Source: Thamnidium elegans (taxonomy: Eukaryota > Mucoromycota > Mucoromycetes > Mucorales > Mucoraceae). From it: 64,000 nt of DNA. The position numbers were made by a program, and so were the translations under genes. The stretch covers positions 186,001 to 250,000 of the forward strand of contig JAIXMG010000035.1 in NCBI GenBank assembly GCA_025201345.1. The letters are read 5' to 3'. How positions within the stretch are numbered: the first letter of the stretch is position 1; each line of letters begins with the position of its first letter. The notes under the pieces were generated by a model, which searched no databases, was not told the DNA's origin, and saw only the letters and a program-made list of their open reading frames with translations. Of the stretch, positions 12,314 through 23,846 are shown in pieces.

Positions 12314-13801
12314 TTTGATGGATTTTTGTGTCAATTTTTTTTTCGGACCATTTAGAATAGTTTTTTTTCGGGATGTCCACAACGAACTAATCCGTCTAAT
12401 CTCCGTTCATCTAGCAAGAAAATGTTTATACGTATAAAGAAACGCAATTCCCATATAATTGGATTTAAACATATGATTCTATACTAATAATAATGAAACA
12501 GTAAGGAAAAGAAATTCTTATGATCATTAAAGACTAGAAAGACCTCGAATCATAACTAGACGTTAAGGAGGTCCCATCACTAAAGTGTCACGTCCAATTA
12601 TAAGCGGCAACGCAAAAAAAAAAAAAAAAAAAAAAGTTCCCTTGATTTTTTTTCGATGACTGATCGTTTTGTTATGACAACTTGATCTCGATTTGCCAGT
12701 ATTACCAATTCATTATATGAGAAAAAAAAGCAGCTACGAAAAAAAAAAAAAAAAGAAAGTATTTCTTTTGACATTGATTAAAAAAGTAAAGCTACAGTAA
12801 ATCTAGTTTTCTGTGTTCTGCATTGAATAAATATTATGCTACTTCGTGTTTCTATTGTCCTTTAGATCACAAATTGCAGTAAACACAATTCAGTCGGAGA
12901 TAAGGTCACGTTTTTCCTTTTTTTTTTTGTGCAGAAGTAAAGCGGAATAAACTGAGTTTGCTAAAAGATTATATTAACACACTGCCAATTAGAGATTATA
13001 ACGATTGTTTAGATTCAATTATGAACAAAAAAAAAGCCTTTTTTCTTAAAAAGAATATTGCCACTTTTTTTTTTTTTACATTTATTTAATAAAAATACAA
13101 TAAGAAGAGAACCCATTGAGTACTATAAGACCTTGTCTAAATCATCATTAGATAAAACCCAAAGATAACAAAACAAAAATTTCGTACTCCCTGAACCATT
13201 CGGCTTTTGATCCCAACTTCGCCAAAAAGTTACAGAAAGATTTATTGTGCGACTCTTTTCTTCTTTTGTGAAAAAAGGTGTATATCACGCTTCAGCAATT
13301 AACGATAAATTTAAAGATGGATTTCAATTGGTTATTCAAATACTAGAACTTTTGACCATTGTTGTTACAAAAAAAGGCGGAGATAATAATAAAATATTAC
13401 GGACCCTTCCCCCATCCAACAGACGTAACTATAAAAATAAAAATAAAAGTAAACAAAAGTGCTATAGAGCACCTATGACCATTATGTCAAATCCAATTTG
13501 AAGGGCATATACATTAACCTTATATATACACATATATGTACATGTAAGCTTTATATTTTGTTATTGCATGGTACTTTTTTTTTAAAAAAAAAAAAAAAAA
13601 AAAAGTGGTCAAAGCTTAATAAATTAAAAACGGAGACGGATGTATTTTTCTTACGTGGGTGCTCGAAAGTTTAATATTTCATTATTGGGTGCAGTAAATT
13701 AGGTCGAACAGGTCTATTCTCCGTTCTAATGAAGTTCGTGCCCTGTTACTCTTTTTTACAAAAAGGACCTAGAGAGCGGTGTGAGACCCCCCCTCCTCAA
13801 T

Positions 13802-13811
13802 GCTATAAATA
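13802..13811 (+). promoter_or_regulatory. Likely TATA box of expansin-like gene
   Basis: The string gctataaata sits about 100 bp before the ATG at 13909, in a locally less A/T-homopolymeric stretch followed by pyrimidine-rich DNA. It matches the TATAWA consensus, and the spacing suits a TATA box plus a 5' leader. This is the clearest core-promoter element in the window. Confidence 0.5.
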
Positions 13812-13908
13812 TCGTACAAATTTCCCCAATTTCAAAAACTATCATCTCTTTCCTTCTCATTACTTCTTCTAACGCTGGTCGTTTAAATTACTATTTTTTT
13901 AAAAAAAA

Positions 13909-14565
13909 ATGTCTCGTACTCTCGCTTTATTCACAATTGTTGCTCTTGCCCTCAGTGGTTTATCTGCAGCTGCACCTCTTGACAGCAATTCTTTAGCATC
14001 GCCTATTGAGAACTCTGTTTCATTCAATGTTAATTTAGAAAAGAGAAAGAAGCATCACGGAGACCATGGAAGAGATAGAAAACATAAACATAGACATAGT
14101 AAGAAGAGAAAAACATCCACCTCTACAAAGAAGACTTCTACCAAAAAGACTTCTACCAAAAAAACTTCCACCTCTACCAAGAAAACTACCACATCCAAAA
14201 AGACTACTACTACCAAGCAAAGCAGCAGTGGCGGTAGCTCATCAAGCGGAACATACACAGGAACTGCTACCTGGTTTAAGCCTGCCTCTGAAGGTGGTTC
14301 TCAAGGTGCCTGTGGCCCCGAAGAAGACGACGACTCATACATTGTTGCTTTGAATGCCCCTCAATACGGTAACATGAGTAAGAAATCCTCATGGTGCGGT
14401 AAGAAGGTTAAGATTACTGGCCCCAAGGGTTCTGTTGTTGCGGTTGTAAACGATGCATGTCCTGGCTGTAGTCATGGTGATCTTGATCTCACCCCTATTC
14501 TTTTCAAACAAGTTGTTGGTGATATGAATATTGGTGTTGCAAAGATCAGTTGGTACGAGGTCTAA
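13909..14565 (+). CDS. Secreted expansin-like protein (RlpA/DPBB domain)
   Basis: A single-exon gene of 218 aa. Residues 1-22 are a signal peptide (SRTLALFTIVALALSGLSAAAP). After a short propeptide comes a very basic His/Lys/Arg stretch (KKHHGDHGRDRKHKHRHSKKRK), then Lys/Thr/Ser repeats of the KKTSTKKTST type forming a linker, then a C-terminal double-psi beta-barrel of about 105 residues. This barrel is of the barwin/RlpA type: it starts at TYTGTATWF, has paired cysteines and contains the NDACPGCSHGDLDLTP signature. Related fungal proteins are small secreted, cell-wall-associated expansin-like factors, some expressed during fruiting or host contact; hydrolytic activity is usually absent. An LEKRKK sequence resembles a Kex2 dibasic site and suggests proteolytic maturation. 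Confidence 0.9.
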   Translation: MSRTLALFTIVALALSGLSAAAPLDSNSLASPIENSVSFNVNLEKRKKHHGDHGRDRKHKHRHSKKRKTSTSTKKTSTKKTSTKKTSTSTKKTTTSKKTTTTKQSSSGGSSSSGTYTGTATWFKPASEGGSQGACGPEEDDDSYIVALNAPQYGNMSKKSSWCGKKVKITGPKGSVVAVVNDACPGCSHGDLDLTPILFKQVVGDMNIGVAKISWYEV

Positions 14566-14976
14566 AAAAAATGTCATTTCATTGTAATCCTATTATTTTT
14601 TTTTTAAAAAAAAAAAAATTGTATCATCTATCCCCCCCCCCAATTTTGTCTATTTTCATTTATATATAACTCTTTTTTATTTTAAAGAACTTAAACCACA
14701 CCTTTTAAATAAAAAGACGTTGTCTGGAGTCTGCGACTACCAATAATATTCTTCTCTTTTTTTACATTTTAAGACTATTTTCTGCTCCTTCCTTCAAGCT
14801 AATAAGGCACAGGTGACATTTTTGTTGCTAATCACTCCAATATAGGTAATAAAATGCTAGTTATATTAAGTGCATCTATGTTTACAAATAGATATCGCCT
14901 CATTAAAAAAGGAGTTCATTTTAGCTAAATATATCTAATTTTATTACTTCGACCCTGGATTTTACTATATAACAAC

Positions 14977-15008
<32 letters not shown>

Positions 15009-15896
15009 CAAGAGGTTCTATTTTTTTTTTTTTTTGACAGCGACAAAAATGCGCACAAACCCTTTTTGTTTTAAGTAAATATATACAAACCGAGAGTGCA
15101 AAGGTGCCCTTCGTATACCATTGTAACACCTTAAAATATTTGTGACACGTAATTTAATATGGTATATTGCCTCGCGAAAAACAGCTTCTTTCGTGATTCG
15201 TATTGTGGCTAGGTTGTCTTGGTAATATACATACTAACAAAATAAAACGATTAATTGTGATGATGTTTTTTTTTAATATGTACTACTCTTGATTTTGATT
15301 GTTCTTTTTTTGCTCCCTTTTTTTTTATTTATATGAGGCACCAATCCCACAATATGGAAACTGCAATGTGGCGTAATTGTTTTGGTATGTCTACTTTTTT
15401 TTTTTTGCGTTATATGTTGGTATTTATTTATATACGCAAGCTTTTAGTCCAAGAGTCCCCGGTACTACTTTTTATTTTAAAAACAAGTGCTTTCAAGCTG
15501 AATATTTTTATATACAATTTCCCCGTGTCATTTTTTTTTATTTATATATATATAGCTTTTACAGCCCCTTCTACACAATTGTTATTATACATATAAAACG
15601 TGGCTTCAGATACTTTTTATATGCTTAATAGTTGTAAATACAACGAGATCCCACGTTTCTTTTATTCAAGGCAGACGGAACACGAAATACACACGATGCA
15701 CAGAAGAAAAGACAGTAGCTTTTATTTAAAGATATTAATATTAATAATAATAATGTTACATACAAAAAAAAAGAAAAAAAAAGAGAGACTTTTAGTGTAT
15801 GTAACTGTAGGTAATAAAGTTATGTAGAATACAAATGGATGAAAAAAAAAGGGGGACAGGGGAAATATATATAGATAGAAGAAAATACAGAAGCTT
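14566..15896. other. Intergenic region with extreme homopolymers
   Basis: The region between the expansin-like gene and the 3' end of the MFS gene. It contains a run of more than 25 T at about 14981-15008, a C-run at about 14631, and overlapping low-complexity ORFs at 15333-15827 that look like translated poly-T. I see no supported gene. Confidence 0.5.
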
Positions 15897-17748
15897 TTAA
15901 GAAGTATAACGGAAACCAGGATGTCTATCACAAAGATCTTCTCCTTCGGCTTCCTTATTGAATTCTTCTTCAGTAAGATTATCACGTCTGGTATTTTCCT
16001 TGTGCAAGAAATACTTGAAGATAAGAGAGATGATGACAACACTACACATAAGACCCAAAGCAGCAGCGTTACCGGTAACATAGGCGGGAGCATCTTCTGA
16101 TCGATACATTTGACCACCAATAATACCACCAATATTACCGATAGAAATAATAAGAGCAACAGCAACACCACGCTTAGTATGACCACCAATATTGTTTGTG
16201 AACCAAGATAACATAGGAGGAACATGTCCAAAGACACCAACAACAGTAATACAAGCAGCTACGTATCTTCCGGCGGCACCGTGATCTTTAAGTCCAATAA
16301 GAAGAGCATAACCAAGAGCACCAATTGCAGCTGGAAGAGCAACGTGGTAACCACGCTCGCCAGTCTTATCAGCATGCATAGAAATAATAACAGTGAACAC
16401 ACAAGCTAAAATAAAATTGCATAGTGCATTAGTCACGAGTTTGTTTCAAAAAAAAAAAAAAAAAAGTGGTATGCAGATATTTACCGATAGCATAAGGAGG
16501 AGCAGACATCGCTTGTGCAGTGATATCAGTAAAACCCATTTCAGAGATAATACTAGGTAAGAATAAACTTAAACTATAGAGAGGGGTAGAACAACAGATA
16601 TAAAGTATAGCATGTATATAAACTCTGTAATCAGTGAAAGCAGCATAGAACTGTTTCCAAGAAAAGTGAGTTTCTACAGAAGGTCCAGCATCTTCTTTAA
16701 GACGATGAACGATAATCTCACGTTCGCGTTCATTAATAACTAAAAAAATAATAAGTTAGTATAACGTTTCGCTTAATTTCTTTTCTCACACAATCACTAA
16801 GATTTCCCCACGGGGTTTCCCACATTTTTTTTTTTAAAAAAAAGGCTTACATTTAGAGTTTTCAGGGAAATCTGGGAGGTACAAGTAAGCAACAAAAGAT
16901 AAAACGAGGGTGGGAAGCGCTTCAATAATGAAAATCCATTGCCAACCATGAAGGTTTTGAATGCCATCCATTTGCATAATACCATAAGCCTACAAAAAAA
17001 ACAGTTAGAGATAAATTTCCCTTGTTATAAGCGTTTTTTTTTTTTATTTACCAAAACACCACCAAAAGCCTACAAGTGAAAAAATGTTTTTAGTTAAATT
17101 AAAATAAGGTACATAACATATAGAACTTACACCAGCAACAGTAGAAAAGGAAAAGAAAATGGCAACACGAGTAGCTTGTTCTCCTCTTTTATACCATAAG
17201 GTAAGATAGAAAATAACACCAGGGAATAAACCAGCTTCAGTGATACCCAAGAAGAAACGAGCAGCTAAAAGACCAGCAGTGTTGTTACAAGCGGCCATAG
17301 CAGCCATAACAGTACCCCAAGAAATCATAACAATAGGAATCCATTTACTAGGACCAATAACCTTCAAGATCATATTGGAGGGAACTTCAAATAAAACCTA
17401 TATAAACATGTAAATAAATAAATAAACAACAACAAAATGGATTAAACTTACATAGCCGACAAAGAAAATGGATAATGAGAGATTATAATCAGAAGGACTA
17501 ATATTGAGATCAGTAGTGATACCGGCTAACTTGGCATTACCAATGTTAACACGGTCCAAGAAGGAACAAAGGTATAAAAGACCAAGGAATGGAATAATTC
17601 GCTTATCTAATTTCCAAAGAACTGCCTTTAACTCTGCGGGAGAAGGTGGTGTAAAATCACTATCAATTGAATGTTCAACTGTACTTTCAATATCAAGATC
17701 AGCAATTTCTTGCTTTTCATTGAGCTTTGTCTCTTTATATTCAGTCAT
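15897..17748 (-). CDS. MFS anion:cation symporter (Dal5/TNA1-like permease)
   Basis: Six exons (17748-17452, 17397-17131, 17069-17052, 16989-16851, 16739-16485, 16405-15897) sum to 494 aa. This is a 12-segment major facilitator of the ACS family, which includes yeast allantoate (Dal5), nicotinate (Tna1) and related carboxylate transporters. Visible family features are KLDKRIIPFLGLLYLCSFLDRVNIGNAKLAG at the first membrane segment, the EVPSNM segment, FLGITEAGLFPGVIFYL in the signature loop, and GGHTKRGVAVALI late in the protein. Both tails are hydrophilic and presumed cytosolic. Exon 3 is an 18-nt micro-exon encoding AFGGVL, a conserved part of the fifth membrane segment. The substrate cannot be assigned. 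An upstream in-frame extension is possible, but the ATG at 17748 begins a normal hydrophilic tail. Confidence 0.92.
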
Positions 17749-18231
17749 TAAAAAAATATATAAAGTATAAAAAAAAACAAATAAATAAATAGTGTACCCC
17801 CCACCCCCTTTATATACTTTGTCACAGAGTAAAGTATGTAGACCAGTCTTGAATCGACTATAACAAATCATGTGAGTCAATCTCCACATTTTAAGCTTTC
17901 AATGGCGATTTTGTGTAACTCAAAATAACCGGAGAATAATCGTATTCAGTGACTAACATGTAATTATCCAATAGAAAGCGATAATGATGATGTATACAAT
18001 AAATTCGGATTCAATACTCAATCTATTTGGCAAGTACGGATGACACAGAAGGGTAATTATAGAACTCTAAATCGTAGTTAGATCGTAATATATATAACTG
18101 TAAGGTTTTAGAACTTTGTATATATATATATACATTTGCATAAGCCGATAAATCAAGTTTATATAATTTGTAAAAAAAAAAAAAGTATAAAAAAGAGAGA
18201 GGGGTATATTCAATGTAACAGCAGTTTTCTT
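17749..18231. other. Intergenic region, MFS promoter and VPS72 3' flank
   Basis: About 480 bp between the MFS start and the VPS72 stop, both genes on the minus strand. It should contain the MFS promoter and the VPS72 3' UTR. An AT-dinucleotide stretch lies at 18119-18133. No other feature is seen. Confidence 0.5.
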
Positions 18232-19610
18232 TTAATTGAAAGGATTCCAACCTTTTGGAACACCTTCAGCGCTAGGTAAATTACCCAGATATAAACTAGA
18301 TGTAAAAGACCAATTATTTTCATGATGCAGACAAGCTTTTATAGTTTGGTATGCTTGTAAATTAGCAAAGGGTACACCTGTATGTGGATCACGGTATTTA
18401 GCAATTTCACCTGTAATTGGACATAGTATAGGCTTATTTGGCTTAGGGTATTTTTCTAACCAACTTGATAATTGGTTAATCAAACCTACGCGATCTAAAT
18501 CTTCCCCAGGTTTATCTAGAAATTCTTCTAAATTTGGGCTTGTGTTAGGCTCTACAAATGTAATAAGGTTTCTTCCCATCAAGTCGCTATCATTCATGTC
18601 CTTTTTAATTTGCCAGTCAACTACACTTTTATCCGTTATACTTTCGGATTCATTATTACCCTCTGGATCTGCAGTAACTAACACCATCTTTCGTACTTTG
18701 GGTCGATCTTGTGATTTCCCGTCCGCAAATGAATAATATCGCACGAATGCTCCCGAAATACCCTTTTTGTCCTTTTTTTTCGCGTTCTCTTTACGTTCGG
18801 CTTCCTTTTGCTGCCACTCTAATAATGAATTCTTGTTTCTTTCTTCTGTAATCTTTGCTTCGGCCAACAATTCTTCTTGTGTTAATTTATTTACAATAGG
18901 TCGATCTCTTTTAAGCTGTGAAGCCTATACTCTTTTTTTTATTAGTATTCTAATAGCCCCCCTCCCACTTTTTTTTGTTGTGTATACCTTTCTTTTATTC
19001 TGCTCTCTTATTTGATCTTCTACTAGTATTCTATTGAGCATTGTATTTTTTCTAGATGAATGGCGGGTGATACGGTCCTCATCGAGATCATCTGTTTTCG
19101 GTAAATGCGTCTTCTTTTTCCTTTGAGCGGGCTTTTTAATAGTGGCGGCAGGAGGCGGATTGAATGCTGTTCTACGCGACTATAACAAAATGTGTGTTAA
19201 ATGATGTTGTTTTGCATGAAATACAAGTTACCCTTTTCTCGGATTTCTCCAGTTGTTTATCCAACGCTTTTCCTTCTTCGATATGATCCTGTTCCCCTTC
19301 AGAAGAGTCTAAATCAAAGTCTGAATCCACTTTATCTTCCTCTTCTAACACTACGGATTTTCTTCAGTACGTTTGTACGCAAATTTATTTATTGTTACCT
19401 TTAGAAGAAAATTCTTCATCGTCTTCACTTTCATTGTATTCAAATAACTCTTCCATGTCCATTTCTTGATCGAGTAGTGCGCGCATGCTTTTTGAAAGAA
19501 GAAGAAAAAAAAACAGTTACTTTATGTTCAATAAAACATATAAAAGTTTGTTAGTGTTATTACCGACTACCAGCATTAGCCCGTTTTTCTCTCTCTTGAA
19601 CAAAAGACAT
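18232..19610 (-). CDS. VPS72: VPS72/YL1, SWR1 chromatin-remodelling subunit
   Basis: Five exons (19610-19564, 19487-19399, 19350-19232, 19179-18988, 18924-18232) give 379 aa. In the SWR1 complex Vps72 (Swc2/YL1) binds the H2A.Z-H2B dimer and helps deposit H2A.Z in nucleosomes. The N-terminal YL1 domain is recognisable: RRANAGSRM-like start, acidic stretches (DMEELFEYNESEDDEEF and following), SRRTAFNPPP and a basic histone-binding segment. The C-terminal YL1_C module lies near the end (CPITGEIAKYRDPHTGVPFAN). It is transcribed in the same direction as the MFS gene downstream, without evident functional linkage. Confidence 0.95.
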
Positions 19611-21249
19611 GATTATGAAGTTGTAAATGAATAAAAAAGAAAAAAAAAAAGGGTTTTTTTTTCTTATTTTAACAGTCCAGATTTTCGCACCAGGTTTTTT
19701 TATTTAACGCCAATTGCTACTAGCACGGTAATTATGTGCTTTGATGAAGTTTCTATTCGGCTTTGCAAAGTTGAGTTAGGTGAATTGCCTCCTTCGTTCC
19801 AATAGTTTGTGAAGAAGAGGTTTTCCGGCCTCTTTAGGAGCGGTGCACTACTTTTATTTTCGTATTGATTCTTGAAAGAGAATGACGAAAGCATTATTAA
19901 AGGTTGTGGGTTCATATTGCATATCATGAACTCAAGTCATAGGGCGACCTGAATCTTTGATTAAAATCATTTTCTTTTTTTTAGTCTGTTTCTCACTCGG
20001 TTGATCCGCACAAGGAAGGCATAAGGTAAGGCGAATCCAATTCTTGCGCTATTAAGAAATGAATATCTACTGCCATGGACATTTAAAACTACATATCTGG
20101 TCAAGTCTTTTTACATTGTAATGTAATTTATGTTAAAATACATGCTCTTTAAAATATATTACGTATATTATTGATTGCCTATCGTAGATATTTATTTGGA
20201 TTACATGAGTAGATGATATGCTAGTATTTTTTCAGGTGCGGGAATAAATTTATTAATGAATCATGTGTTTTGTATTTTTTGGCTATTTAAACCTTTTTTT
20301 ATTTTTTATTTTTACCTTTCTTTTTCGCAACTATTATATCTTATTATACTCTTATCTTACCAGCAAACTTATGTTCTTATATTGTATTTCAAAGCTGCAA
20401 TTGTTAATAAAACAGTTTTGTGAATTTTATACAGCTTTAAAACAAGCAGATGGAGTATATTTTTTTAACAGGACATAAAAGGTAATGATCAACAAGAGAA
20501 TGTTCTAAAAATATTTCAGCTAAAGGTTTTTTTTCACTCAGTCATATAAACAACGGAGATAGTTTCCATCTAGTAGTGGTATGTTTCCATGGAAATTGTA
20601 TTTAGAAGCTTGACGAGAAATTTTTTTATCTTTTTAACTTGCGCAAAGTAAACAAATCATGCAAAAAAAAAAAAAGAAGGAAAGTAGTACAAATTAGACA
20701 TACTTCTCCCTTTTTTTTTTACTCTCTTCATCTTTACCTGTCTACTTCTATTTCTTGGTACATCTTGCAGCAGCATCGATACAATTTATATTTGGGTATA
20801 AGAAGAGGTGATACTTATAGAGTAAGTTTATATAAAAAGGATCAGGCGAAAGTGTAGGCAGTTAAAAAACCTTTTGTTTACATGAACATTTATGGAAGTA
20901 ACTAATTAATTGATCATATGAAAAAAAAAAGAACGTATTGGAAAAACCTGTTTGTTAGTTTGTAGCCTGGCAGCTATTGAGGGTGTTCGTAAGGCTGTCA
21001 TAACAGTTGTACATAAAAGAAAAGCCTTCACTCTTGCCCAGCTAAAATATTAACAATACAATGCCTCTTTAATAATAAGGGTCTTTATAAAACCCACCTT
21101 TTTTTTTCTTATGAGAAGTAATCTTTTTTTTTTTAAAAAAACGCGTAGTTAAAAATAAAGAATAAAAGCTTTTTATTGAATAGAATATAATAGGAAAAAA
21201 AGGAATAAAAAAGAGTGTTTTTTTTAAAAAAATAGAAAGACTATTTTTT
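19611..21249. other. Gene-poor intergenic region
   Basis: No convincing gene. The minus-strand ORF of 75 codons at 19700-19927 has ordinary composition but no recognisable motif and no clear splice partner. The remainder is A/T-rich with short poly-T runs. The 5' flank of VPS72 lies at the left edge. Confidence 0.45.
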
Positions 21250-21372
21250 TTATACAAAGGGATATTTTCTTGATACAAAAGGCTCTTTTTTTTTATACAA
21301 AGGGATGTTTTCTTGATACAAAAGGCTCTTTTTTTTTTTAGTACAAACGGATGTTTCTTGCTGAAAAAGCTT
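21250..21372. repeat. Tandem 44-48-bp repeats just past an orphan stop codon
   Basis: Two near-identical units and a third, diverged and shorter one are arranged head to tail. Each contains acaaagggatgttttcttg followed by atacaaaaggctc and a T-run. The related sequence tacgaagggatattgact lies inside the 3' end of the neighbouring minus-strand gene. Read on the minus strand the units spell peptides like YQENIPLYKK, matching the gene's own last residues (VNIPSYM), so the array appears to have grown from the end of the coding sequence. Confidence 0.75.
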
Positions 21373-21373
21373 T

Positions 21374-21976
21374 TTACATATACGAAGGGATATTGACTGC
21401 AAATTGCTTGTTCTTTTTCTTGAACAAACCGCGTGGGGGTTTCAAAGGGAGTAAAGTACTCTTGAAGTTAACTGAGAGGTTATCATCAACAAAACCCCAA
21501 ACGAAATCTGTTTTTTTGTCCTTTAATAAAAAGGAGTCTCGAACCTGACATTTTGCGCTGTGCATTCTGAACGTTAATTCTGGGTCTCTTTCAATAAATG
21601 GTTTGAAGTCTACACCAAAGCCTCTCATTTCTTTTACTGGTTGTTTTTGAACAAGTAACTTCTTCTTTGCAGCGCGAATATTATTAACTGTAGTAAACAT
21701 ACCATAGACTACCGAATTACTTAAGCTGCTGATCGAATCTTTAAACGCGTTGAAATATGTAGTATCATTATCTTGTGAGACCAATATCTCCATGGATTGT
21801 GTAACACTGGTTACAAGAAAAGGATCATAGTTGGATTCGTCTGCATATTGTTTTGATTGATGTGCATCGTAATTACTAGCATAGGCGTGATAAGACTTGA
21901 TAGTATCTTTGACGCTATCATAGCAGGTGGAAATAAATGAGTAAAATTTGTTGCTTGATTTTGTAAAGTTGCTCAT
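21374..21976 (-). CDS. Hypothetical protein, 200 aa orphan
   Basis: A continuous ORF of 200 codons from an ATG at 21976. I do not recognise the family. The protein is soluble-looking and mixed alpha/beta in composition, without signal peptide or membrane segments. The N-terminal half is rich in Ser, Asn and Tyr; the C-terminal half is basic (PPRGLFKKKNKQ). Its stop at 21374 is followed directly by tandem repeats derived from the coding end, so the C-terminus may have been longer in relatives. Ordinary codon use and absence of low complexity argue for a real gene. It could be lineage-specific. Confidence 0.55.
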   Translation of the reverse strand: MSNFTKSSNKFYSFISTCYDSVKDTIKSYHAYASNYDAHQSKQYADESNYDPFLVTSVTQSMEILVSQDNDTTYFNAFKDSISSLSNSVVYGMFTTVNNIRAAKKKLLVQKQPVKEMRGFGVDFKPFIERDPELTFRMHSAKCQVRDSFLLKDKKTDFVWGFVDDNLSVNFKSTLLPLKPPRGLFKKKNKQFAVNIPSYM

Positions 21977-22466
21977 GCTGAGGATAAAAAAATAAAATAA
22001 AAGTAATGAAAAAAGAAAGGAAAGGAAAAGAAAAGAAAAATGGCCTCTTATTTATGAGAAAAATACGCGTACCAGATTTTCGGACCAGATTTTGTTTTAA
22101 AAACCAGCGTCATTCACTGCACGCACCTCTTTTGCGCACTGAAATGTTTCATTTAACAATACCCTGCCTTGATATCTTAAAAGTAAAATACGTAAGTTAC
22201 CGCACAGACAATTCGGTACCATAACAACTAGTTTCCGCATCTCCGTTTTAGCTTATTCGGCTACAAAAAGCAGCACAATAATTTCCCTCATTAATGGTAA
22301 TACATATGTTATGCTATCGAATTGCTGTTGTTGCCTGTCAATGTTATCGCGTTAAATAAATAAATAAAATCCTAGCACGTTTATCTTTCCCACCCAAAAA
22401 AAAAAGGTTCTATGACATTGGGCTACATGACCAGAGGAAGGTAATATTTTTATTTAAATATACTGT
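21977..22466. other. Intergenic region
   Basis: About 490 bp between the orphan's start and the ATP11 stop. The first 60 bases are purine-rich on the plus strand (repeated aaaagaaagg). This should include the orphan's promoter. Nothing else is seen. Confidence 0.5.
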
Positions 22467-23629
22467 TTATTTGAAAGTAACAGCATTATCAATAAGTTCT
22501 TGGAAATCAAATTCTGCAGGAGATTTATGGAACTTTTCAACAAGCTTCAACTTTTGCTCACCACCAGTAACATAGAATTCTTGAAGAGCGAAAGTCAAGA
22601 ATTGAGCGTTACCAGTATCCAACATACGAGGATCATCATTAATATCACCCTTCATCAATACAATACCCTTTGACTTTTGAAGTTCAGGGAAATGTGTTAA
22701 AGTAAGGAAAGGTCTAGCTTCTGATCCTTTAGTCTTGTATTCCAAAAGAGAAGTAAAATTAACTTGATGAAAGTTGAATTGAAGGAAGAAGAATTCGACA
22801 CCTTGTTCACGAGGCATAGGAACAACAAACTAAAAAAAAAAAAATGCCATATTAAAACTTACTCTCTCTTTTTTTTTTTTCTATTCTATTCTTACCATTG
22901 GGTACTTTTGACTACGTTCATAAAGTTTTTCATAGATATCACTAGGAATAGCAGCGGTAATACAATCTTTATTTGCATGACCCGCATTCCAAATTTGTGC
23001 AATATTTTCTGGTGTCTCTTTTTCAAATAATTCAAGCTTGACAAGTTTATCTAAAGTCTATTTGATTTTTGATTTTTTTTTAATGCACAAATATATGATT
23101 ATATATCACGTTTAAAATCTTACAGGTGCGGAGGAATCATAAGGTAATTGAGATTTTGCTGCAATAGTTGAAGCAGATGCCTTTTTTACGGTACCAGCAA
23201 CAATTTTAGGTTCAATCTTCTTGGGCTTTGCAGCCTTCATCTTTTTTGCTGCTTCGTCCTTAATCTTTTGCTTTAATTCTTCGACAGTAAGACCTTCTCT
23301 ATATATCGTATCTAAACCGTTAACTTTTTTTTTGTATTATCCCCCCCTTCAAACTATATGCAAACCTTTTAGCAATTTCTTTAATTTTATCAGCATATTT
23401 AGATTCGAAATCAGCAGCCTTTACTTGAGCAGTATAAAATCTATTTTGTCCTAATATCCATTATTAATTAACTTATAACCCTGGAAAAAAAAAGACTGAT
23501 AATAATTATATACTAACCAAGTCTCAAATTGATAAAACTTTTTTCAAGTTGAACAAAAGGTTTGGTAGCAACCTTCTTTTGATAAGTATTCAAGTTTCTA
23601 GCAACTTGACGAGAAATATTTGAAAACAT
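22467..23629 (-). CDS. ATP11: ATP11, mitochondrial F1-ATPase assembly chaperone
   Basis: Five exons (23629-23518, 23450-23366, 23298-23124, 23057-22896, 22829-22467) give 298 aa; yeast Atp11 is 318 aa. The chaperone binds free F1 beta subunits in the matrix until alpha subunits join. The N-terminus (MFSNISRQVARNLNTYQKKV) is basic and hydroxylated, as in a mitochondrial presequence. A Lys-rich helical region follows, then the conserved ATP11 domain from LDKLVKLELFEKETPENIAQIW through PMPREQGVEFFFLQF and LTLTHFPELQKSKGIVLMKG. It is divergent from OXA1 with 217 bp between start codons. Confidence 0.95.
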
Positions 23630-23846
23630 ATTGAGACAATGAACTAGAAGAAGAAGAGAAAAAAAAAAGAAAGTTTTTTTCTTTTTATGTCAAAAAGTTA
23701 TATTTGCAGGGCAGTTGTCTCCAATTAAGCAGTGAGTAAGTACGTGACTTGCTTTGACTTTTTTTTTTTTTCAAGAACTTTGACCCTAGTATTCTTTCAC
23801 CTTTCAAAAAAAAAAAAAGTAACCTTTTTCCTTTAAAACAATAGCT
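23630..23846. promoter_or_regulatory. Divergent promoter region ATP11 / OXA1
   Basis: 217 bp separate the start codons of two mitochondrial inner-membrane biogenesis genes. The centre carries a non-homopolymeric block (gtctccaattaagcagtgag..., about 23713-23760), the likeliest place for shared binding sites, flanked by poly-A/T runs. Shared regulation is an inference from arrangement and function. Confidence 0.5.

Larger units (their letters stand above)
10889..13908. other. 3-kb gene-poor intergenic region
   Basis: No convincing gene. A 22-bp unit is duplicated in tandem at 12268-12312 (period 23). Long homopolymers include 23 T at about 12147 and 20 A at about 12615 and 13585. An ORF of about 85 codons at 13247-13501 lacks an ATG and resembles nothing I know. 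The end of this stretch holds the promoter of the next gene. Confidence 0.5.

Noticed and set aside
13247..13501. ORF of about 85 codons in the 3-kb gap, with ordinary composition at its start
   Set aside because: No ATG, Lys/Asn-rich low-complexity end, no recognisable family and no splice partner found in the flanking DNA.
14035..14353. Several long ORFs antisense or frame-shifted to the expansin-like gene
   Set aside because: They arise from the Lys/Thr/Ser repeat linker, whose periodicity keeps other frames open.
15333..15827. Three overlapping plus-strand ORFs
   Set aside because: They are mostly translated poly-T and AT repeats (Phe, Tyr, Ile, Lys) and overlap each other in different frames.
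19700..19927. 75-codon minus-strand ORF upstream of VPS72
   Set aside because: No motif, no upstream exon and not near a clear promoter; chance length in AT-rich DNA is plausible.
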